Shown here: positions 57,255 through 64,000 of the stretch, piece by piece
Layout of the letters: every line of letters starts with the position of its first letter
How positions within the stretch are numbered: position 1 is the first letter of the stretch
Assembly: GCF_002127325.2 (NCBI RefSeq)
Contig: NC_035436.2
Location: 27,229,354 to 27,293,353, forward strand
Direction: 5' to 3'
DNA: 64,000 bases
From: Helianthus annuus
Taxonomy: Eukaryota > Streptophyta > Magnoliopsida > Asterales > Asteraceae
Notes under the pieces: generated by a model
Told to the model about the DNA's origin: nothing
The model's database searches: none
The model's input: the letters and a program-made list of their open reading frames with translations, nothing else
Translations under genes and position numbers: made by a program

Positions 57255-59640
57255 TGTCACACCCCCAAATACCACCTGCGGAGTAATATCCGCTTGAGGG
57301 CGTGACTGACCAGGATCCAGCCACCAATTATACTAAGCGTTGGTTAATAGTAAAGTAATTGCTATCTAAAGTAGTTAGCAACATCGTAGTTTAAGTTCGA
57401 TAGTAAGTTTAAACAAAACCGCGGAAGCATAAACCAAATAGTTTTAAAAGATAGTTCATGGTTCAAGATAAGTAAAACCCAACACACAGGTTTTGACGAA
57501 CACTACACATCCCCAAGCAGCAGCTCCTCAGTCACTGGTTACCTGCAAAGCATGCAGTAAGGTGTCAACAATAATGCTGAGTGAGTTCACTAGTTGTCCA
57601 GTTTTAATTACCAAAAACTTGTTTCACCAGTTAATTTACTCGTTTATACATGCCATGGGGAGCTACCCCAAAAGTTAGCGACTAAACTGTTTTTCCAATA
57701 CCGAACACTAGGTAACCGTTTGCGTTTCCGCAGGATGCCCCGATGTCAATGTTCTATCATCATTGACGGATGCCTAAGTACATTAGTTCACGACCGATCC
57801 CAAACCATGGCACGGTGTGAGGTTGGTAAAACCTAAATAGCGCTATCAACTAATAACCCGTTCGCCTGGCCCCGGCGACTAATCGGTATTATGTAGTAGG
57901 GACTTGAGTGATAGAGTTTCGTTTAGTGCCGTTAGTTGCAATCCGTATAAACAGTAATTAACCAAAGGTTCCCAATAACAAGGGAAGAAAAGTAAGTTGT
58001 ATCCCTCATAGGGGATAGTGTTGTTTGTAGTTCCGTTTCCCAAACCACCGGGAACGCATGCTTTAGGTTGTGAACTCACCTTGGGTTGCTCGGTAGATTA
58101 AATACCCGGTCAATCACGTTGGTCACCACGTCCTAGCATGGTTACCAAATATAGGTCAAGCAGGGGTACAAGTAATCACGTATAGCAAACACGTATAGAA
58201 GCACTAAGTATGCATACAACCAAACAGTTGGGTTATTGGGCCTGTCCTAACATTTTCACAAATAGTAACAGATACACATGTAGTTCAGTCAACAAATAGC
58301 CCAACAAGTCATGGCCCAATAACACTTAGGTAGCCCAGTCGAGACAAGGGTGGTTTCGACTCGAAAATGCACGGTTTCGAGTCGCAACCAAGGGATTCCG
58401 ACTCGCAACCTCGGTCTCGGTTCATCACGCTTTAGTTTCGAGTCGCAACCAGGGATTCCGACTCCCAACCTTGGTTTCGGTTCATCACGCTTGGTCTCGA
58501 GTGTGCTGTTTGCGAGTCGCAACCGGGAGATCTCGAAGGATCACGTTCTGGTCTCGAGTCGCAACCAAGGGTTCCGACTCGCAACCACTGTTACGCGCAC
58601 CTGAATCCTTCTAGAACCTGGCAATGTACTAACCAATAGGATTTCGATTTCATGGTAATGTTGTACTATCCAGTAATATTACACAAACATGTCTCTTTGT
58701 CTATTCCTTGTCTAAAACAGATCAAAATCACATAATTTTGAATATTCATACAACCTTCAAACTGTTCATCAATTATCATAAATTGTTCATCATGCTTAGA
58801 CTCTCCTAACCAATCCCGAAACATGCATTCTAGTAGTTATGCGTTATTATTAAACCAAAAGCATCCGAAACCTGTTAAATCACCCAACTACATATCATAC
58901 TTGCTTCTATTTCTAGCATAATTGAAACAAGAACACACAAACACATAATTATTCACAATCTTGGCTAAACATTTCTATCTAACTAAAACATGTTCAACAT
59001 CTATTATTAAGCTATTCAATCAAACAAACAACAACATGTGCACCATAAGCCAAACAAATATCTTTATCATAAGCTATCAACCATTCCACATGTATTAGGC
59101 ACTAAAGATCCAAAAGGACACTAACCGGCTTAACACGGGTGTGAAGGGCGATCTTCCGAGTGTGATTTCAAGCTTGATCTGAGAGCTTTGGTGATATTCC
59201 GGCTGGTTCTGAGTAGGAGGAGAAGGATGAGGGTGGTTGTTTGGGGTTTAGGGTTTTAGTGAGAGGGAGGGAGTGTGTGTGAGTGAGAGAATGTTGGAGT
59301 GTCAAAATGAGGGAAGTGTGGCTTATGTGGGGATTTTATAACCCATTCAAGGGCCATGCACCCTTATGGGTTTCCGAGTGGGCTTCGCGTGAAGCTAAAG
59401 GAAGCGGCCCAACGGTCCATCAGTTCACTATTCACTCGAGACCGGGTGGTCTCGAGTCGGGTTCGCGGTCTCGACTCACTTCTACTCTAATATATATATA
59501 TATATATATATATATCATACATACATACATACAACACATTATCGGCACATAACACAAGGAAGTCACAACTTTCATTTTATAACACATATACACGCGAAGT
59601 TACATCAAAAAGGTTTCCCGGGAAAATCCGAAGTGTCACA
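57255..59640 (-). repeat. 3' LTR of Ty3-6
   Basis: 2386 bp; on the minus strand starts TGTGACACTTCGG and ends GGGGGTGTGACA. It holds an array of TTTCGAGTCGCAACC / TTCCGACTCGCAACC words in imperfect ~65-bp tandem at 58338-58590, and a further GGTCTCGAGTC/GGTCTCGACTC pair at 59446-59480. (TA)n at 59487-59515. Noncoding otherwise. Confidence 0.82.
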
Positions 59641-59742
59641 TTATCCCCAAGTTTTAAGAACTTTCGTCCCGAAAGTTAAGGCAGTCACTGTCAAGCTAGT
59701 GTAAGTGAGAACGTTTCAACGGGGTGTCACATCACCCCCCCG
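59641..59742 (-). other. Polypurine region of Ty3-6
   Basis: On the minus strand it contains AACGGGGGGGTGATGTGACA right after pol and AACTTGGGGATAA next to the LTR. Two TTTCGGGACGAAA-type motifs, typical after pol in this lineage, flank it. Confidence 0.6.
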
Positions 59743-62700
59743 TTAGTTTGGAATTTCGTCCCGAAATTCAGTTGTAGCTCCAGTGCTGGTGTTTCCGTTT
59801 GGGAACAACTGGGGATACTTGTGCTTCATCTGGTCTTCCCGCTCCCAGGTAAACTCTGGGCCACGTCGCGAGTTCCAACGGACTCGTACAAGAGGTATCT
59901 GGCTACGTTTGAGGATTTTGATCTCTCGATCCGTGATCTCAATCGGTTCCTCAGTAAAGTGTAGCTGTTCATCAATAGTTAGTTCCTTGAAGGGAATTAC
60001 GAGCGTTTCATCTGATAGACACTTCTTCAGATTAGATACGTGAAAAACGTTGTGTACCGCACTCAGTTCTTCAGGCAGGTTCAATCTATAAGCAACCTTA
60101 CCGATTTTCTCGGTAATTTCGAATGGTCCGATATATCGCGGATTAAGATTGCCCCGTTTACCAAAGCGAACCACACCCTTCCAGGGTGAGACTTTAAGTA
60201 GAACCCGGTCACCGACCTGGAATTCTAGTGGTTTCCTACGCTTATCAGCGTAACTCTTCTGACGGTCACGAGCTGCCGCCATGCGTTGTCTGATCTGGGC
60301 AATCTTTTCCGTTGCATCTACCACCATCTCTGGGCCCGTGATTTGACTATCACCGATTTCTGCCCAGCAAAGAGGTGACCGGCATTTACGACCGTACAAT
60401 GCCTCAAAAGGTGCTGCCTGAATACTAGTGTGGTAGCTGTTGTTGTAGGAGAACTCTACTAGTGGTAGATGCTTCTCCCAATTCTTGCCAAAATCGATCA
60501 CACATGCTCTAAGCATGTCTTCTAGGGTTTGGATGGTGCGTTCGGACTGTCCATCCGTTTGTGGGTGATAAGCGGTGCTCATGTCCAAACGTGAGCCAAA
60601 GGATTTGTGCATAGCTTGCCACAATTCTGAAGTAAAACGAGCGTCTCGGTCGGAAATAATTGAGGTTGCCACCCCGTGCCTCGAAACTACTTCCTTTAAG
60701 TAAATCTCCGCCAAGGTAGAAAACTTGTCTGTTTCCTTAATAGCCAGAAAGTGGGCGGACTTGGTCAATCGATCCACTATTACCCAAATGGTGTCATTTC
60801 CGCGTTGAGATCTAGGTAGCCCTGTAACAAAATCCATGGAAATTTGCTCCCATTTCCATTTCGGGATTTCTGGTTGTTGGAGTAGGCCTGTTGGCTTCTG
60901 GTACTCTGTCTTGACTCTTGCGCAGGTCAAACATTTGCTGACGTATGTTGCTATGTGGGCCTTCATGCCAGGCCACCAGTATGTTGTCCTCAAGTCATGG
61001 TACATCTTACCCGAGCCAGGATGTACTGAGTAACGGGACTTGTGGGCTTCGTCCATCACGAGTTCACGTAAATCTCCATAGAGTGGAACCCAAATGCGCC
61101 CTGTTACATAGTAAGCGCCATCTTCCTTCTGTTCTAATCGCTGTCTCGATCCTCTCAGAGACTCAGCCCTGATGTTTTCCGGTTTCAATGCTTCGACTTG
61201 AGCATTGCGGATCTGGGTAGGGAGGTTAGACTGGATGGTAAGTTGCAATGCTCGCACGCGCTTTGGTATAGTGTCCTTTCGGCTGAGGGCGTCTGCCACG
61301 ACATTGGCCTTGCCCGGATGGTACTTGATGGCGCATTCGTAGTCATTCAAGAGTTCGACCCAGCGGCGCTGTCGCATGTTCAATTCGTTTTGCCTAAAGA
61401 TATGCTCGAGACTCCTGTGATCGGTGTAAATAGAGCACTTGGTACCGTACAGGTAATGTCTCCATATCTTAAGAGCAAAGATCACTGCTCCCAGTTCCAA
61501 ATCATGCGTAGTGTAGTTTCTTTCATGCGTCTTGAGTTGTCGAGAGGCGTAGGCAATAACTTTCTCGCGTTGCATCAACACGCAACCGAGCCCATGGATA
61601 GACGCATCGCAGTAAACCACAAAGTCGTCAGTGCCTTCAGGCAACGAGAGAATAGGAGCGCTACAGAGGTTATCCTTTAGCCTTTGAAAGGCCGACTCCT
61701 GAGCTTCATTCCACTTGTAAACAATGCCTTTCTGAGTAAGAGTCGTGAGGGGTTGTGCAATCTTTGAGAATCCCTTGATGAATTTGCGGTAGTATCCTGC
61801 CAATCCCAAGAATTGGCGAACTTCGGTTGGGGTCTTGGGCGTAGGCCAATTCTTTATCGAGTCGATCTTAGCGGGGTCGACGTGAATGCCGTCCCTGTTG
61901 ACCACATGCCCAAGGAAATGGACCTCTCGAAGCCAAAAGTCACACTTCGAGAATTTGTCGTACAATTGCTCCTTGCGTAAGAGTTCGAGGATGAGGCATA
62001 GGTGTCGTTCATGCTCTTCTTGACTTTTCGAGTAGATCAGGATGTCGTCGATAAACACAATCACGAATTTGTCGAGGTAAGGCTTGCACACTCGGTTCAT
62101 GAGATCCATGAAAACCGCAGGTGCGTTAGTCATTCCAAAAGGCATAACGAGGAACTCGTAATGACCATAACGAGTCCTGAACGCAGTCTTAGAGATGTCT
62201 TCATTACGAACTCTCAGCTGATGATAGCCTGATCGCAGGTCAATCTTAGAATAGTAGCTCGATCCTTGCAACTGATCGAATAGGTCGTCGATGCGCGGGA
62301 GAGGGTAACGATTCTTGATGGTGACCTTGTTCAACTCACGATAGTCGATGCACATTCGGAATGTGCCATCCTTCTTCTTGACAAAGAGTACTGGGGCTCC
62401 CCAGGGTGATGAACTAGGACGGATAAATCCTTTATCCAATACTTCCTGTAGTTGCGTAGAGAGTTCCTTCAGTTCTGCAGGGGCTAGACGGTAAGGCGCA
62501 CGAGCTATGGGTGCTGCTCCGGGAGCTAGCTCGATTTGAAATTCGACCTGACGGTGGGGAGGGAATCCAGGCAGTTCCTCAGGAAATACCTCGGGATAGT
62601 CACGTACTACAGGAAAATCTTCAATCCTCTTTTCCTTTTCGTGAGTGTCGGTGACAAGTGCTAGGATAGCGGTGTGCCCTTTTTGTAAACACTTCTGGGC

Positions 62701-63041
62701 TTTCAGAAGCGAGATAATGCCTGTGATTTCTCCACCTTTGTTGCCTCGAACGATGAGGGGCTGGCCAGAACGGCGAGGAATACGAACCGCTTTCTCTTGA
62801 CAGAGGATCTCAGCGCGATGTTTGGATAACCAATCCATACCGATGACGACGTCGAAGCTTCCAAGTTTGACGGGGAAAAGATCGATACTAAACGCGTGAC
62901 CAGACAATTCTAGTGTGCAGTCGTAGATCGCGTGCGTGGCCTCGATGTTCCTACCATTAGCTATCTCGACGACGTGCTTAGAACTTAATAATGCAGGCGG
63001 GTGCTTAAGTTTCTTACTAATGCGAAGGGATACATAACTGG
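59743..63041 (-). CDS. pol: Ty3-6 pol: protease remnant, RT, RNase H, integrase, chromodomain
   Basis: A single open frame (numbering from the frame's apparent start at 63099, 1118 codons) without stops. Protease tail [12 protein letters not shown] at 87-98; RT with [20 protein letters not shown] at 253-272 and catalytic FIDD at 349-352; RNase H with YCDAS at 496-500, TDHRSLEH at 559-566 and [13 protein letters not shown]. The integrase has HHCC (H686, H693, C723, C726) and D755, D817, E853 (a D,D35E spacing). A chromodomain-like end ([26 protein letters not shown]) is at about 1050-1095. The products copy element RNA and insert the cDNA, the chromodomain steering it to chromatin. The 5' part (gag, protease active site) is missing, cut by the LTR at 63042. 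Confidence 0.92.
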
Positions 63042-63468
63042 TGACGAGGTATGGTACTGGACCCGACCTGAACTGTCGGACTTTTCTGCTATTTATCACT
63101 TTTATATTAATTATATATTATTATTATTATTGTGTACTAATCCGCGAAGCCTAGCGCATTGTAGTTTATGCTACACTAGGCTGTGGGCTCGTAGAGACAA
63201 CCCCTAACTGGGCCTGGCCCATTGAGGTTAGGGTTTTCCCATATCTCCTATATAAGGAGGTCTCCACCTCCTCATTAGGGTATGAGATATAGGGCAAAAC
63301 TTTTGTAGCTGGAAATAGGGGATTCTTCCTCTACCGGCCGTCTCTACAATTGCCCACGTTTCTCTCTTATTGTTTACAGGTCTAGGATGAAGTGAAGAAG
63401 ACGAGGTGTGGCCATATTCGTGTTCATCACCGTAGAAGTTCTGACCCGCTCGGGTCCATGCTTCTTCA
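63042..63468 (+). repeat. LTR of the Tat-like element
   Basis: About 427 bp from TGACGAGG to CTTCTTCA. TATATAAGG at 63249 lies ~30 bp before CTCCTCATTAGGG. The start is set by the loss of Ty3-6 homology and by TG; an alternative start is TGTCGGAC at 63074. Confidence 0.6.
63249..63256 (+). promoter_or_regulatory. TATA box of the Tat-like LTR
   Basis: TATATAAG in an otherwise mixed-composition stretch inside the LTR. Confidence 0.55.
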
Positions 63469-63469
63469 T

Positions 63470-63487
63470 TGGCGCCATCCGTGGGAC
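63470..63487 (+). other. Primer binding site of the Tat-like element
   Basis: TGGCGCCATCCGTGGGAC one base inside the LTR. It resembles the TGGCGCCGTCTGTGGG site common in Tat-lineage elements. Confidence 0.7.
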
Positions 63488-64000
63488 CATTTATTGTACA
63501 TCACATCTTGTTTCTTTATGCTCAATTTCCGGACCTCATTCTTCATAAGCATTTAATAAATCCAATTGTGGGTGGATACCTATTTGCTTTTATGCTTTCA
63601 GATAATATCCCTTCAGATCTACGAATAAGGTAAGTTTCTCACCCTCTAAGAATTTATGATGTTTGTTTGTACATCTGGGACATATTTACAAGCAGAATTA
63701 ACACATTAAAGGTGAGATTAAGATAACGGTAAACGTCGGAAAGCCATTTCTTGTAGAAGTTTTAGTGTTTTGGCATCCATATAAATAAACATGGTTTACC
63801 GGATTCGTAACTTTTAATCGTATCTTTTTTATCGGGGGATCTCTTGGACTGAACTCCCCTTTCGTGCATGCCTTTTTATGCTCTAACACGCATCATGTGC
63901 CTTTTCTGCGAACTACTATGCATCATTGCACACGTTGGGCGCTCTTGCAAGAGTGATTGCGCAGGTGGCGTTTCGGCGTACCGTTTTGTTTGATCAGCGC

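Larger units (their letters stand above)
57255..63041 (-). mobile_element. Ty3-6: chromodomain Ty3/gypsy element (Tekay/Del-like), interrupted by a Tat-like element
   Basis: Reading right to left: the protease remnant begins at 63041 just after the active-site Asp region, then intact RT-RNase H-integrase-chromodomain to 59743, polypurine tract and 3' LTR (59640-57255). Gag, the protease start and the 5' LTR are expected right of the window if the element at 63042 is a clean insertion. Confidence 0.85.
63042..64000 (+). mobile_element. Tat-like LTR element, left end, running off the window
   Basis: An LTR (63042-63468) is followed by a TGGCGCC-type primer site and about 510 bp of interior without an ORF. 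It begins exactly where the protease of Ty3-6 breaks. No internal gene is visible, so the lineage rests on the primer site alone. Confidence 0.65.

Overview
This window is repeat-derived plant nuclear DNA, and I found no intact host gene in it. Plant-type Copia elements with initiator-tRNA-Met primer sites, an Athila-like element, a chromodomain Ty3 element, a plant Helitron and a PIF/Harbinger transposase all point to a flowering plant. A large-genome eudicot, perhaps Asteraceae, is my guess from general resemblance. Nothing in the sequence proves the family.

Layout, left to right. (1) 1-15047: a very large (about 15.1 kb) Sirevirus-like Copia element on the minus strand, called Copia-1 here. 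It carries gag, pol and an extra, apparently spliced ORF3 between pol and the 3' LTR. Its LTRs differ by only about 1%, yet every coding region is broken. It sits inside an LTR of another Copia family (15048-15692). (2) 16009-16679: a foldback element embedded in (TA)n. (3) 16680-25222: an 8.5-kb Helitron on the minus strand with internally amplified segments and a captured exon present in four copies. (4) 25223-29122: a row of foldback/TIR elements (B to F), each flanked by (TA)n. (5) 29123-39741: a Ty3-type LTR or remnant, split by Copia-2 (29261-36677, TSD CAAAC), which has lost all of pol. (6) 39742-48809: a PIF/Harbinger transposase pseudogene, split by a young Athila-like element (40817-48616, TSD ACCGG) that encodes only Gag and protease. 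(7) 49319-64000: a nested stack of which only the left halves are visible: a Ty3 LTR fragment, then Copia-4 (49557), then Ty3-5 (52814), then the chromodomain element Ty3-6 (57255, reverse orientation, long open pol), then a Tat-like LTR element (63042) that runs off the right edge.

The most interesting pattern crosses element families. At least five, probably six, LTR elements from both superfamilies carry their own private set of short, CpG-containing, mostly palindromic words. These words recur in the LTRs and, where visible, in the 5' leader and inter-ORF noncoding DNA, but not in the coding regions. The words differ between families (AGCGGWCC, TTTCGTACGAAATGG, GGACACGGCCCCGTGTCC, CTTACGGACCGTAAG, TTTCGAGTCGCAACC), while the architecture is the same. 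In Copia-1 the word array fills the leader and the predicted intron of ORF3. That placement suggests, as inference only, a self-recognition module comparable to VANC proteins and their target motifs in Arabidopsis VANDAL elements, or an RNA packaging/dimerisation signal.
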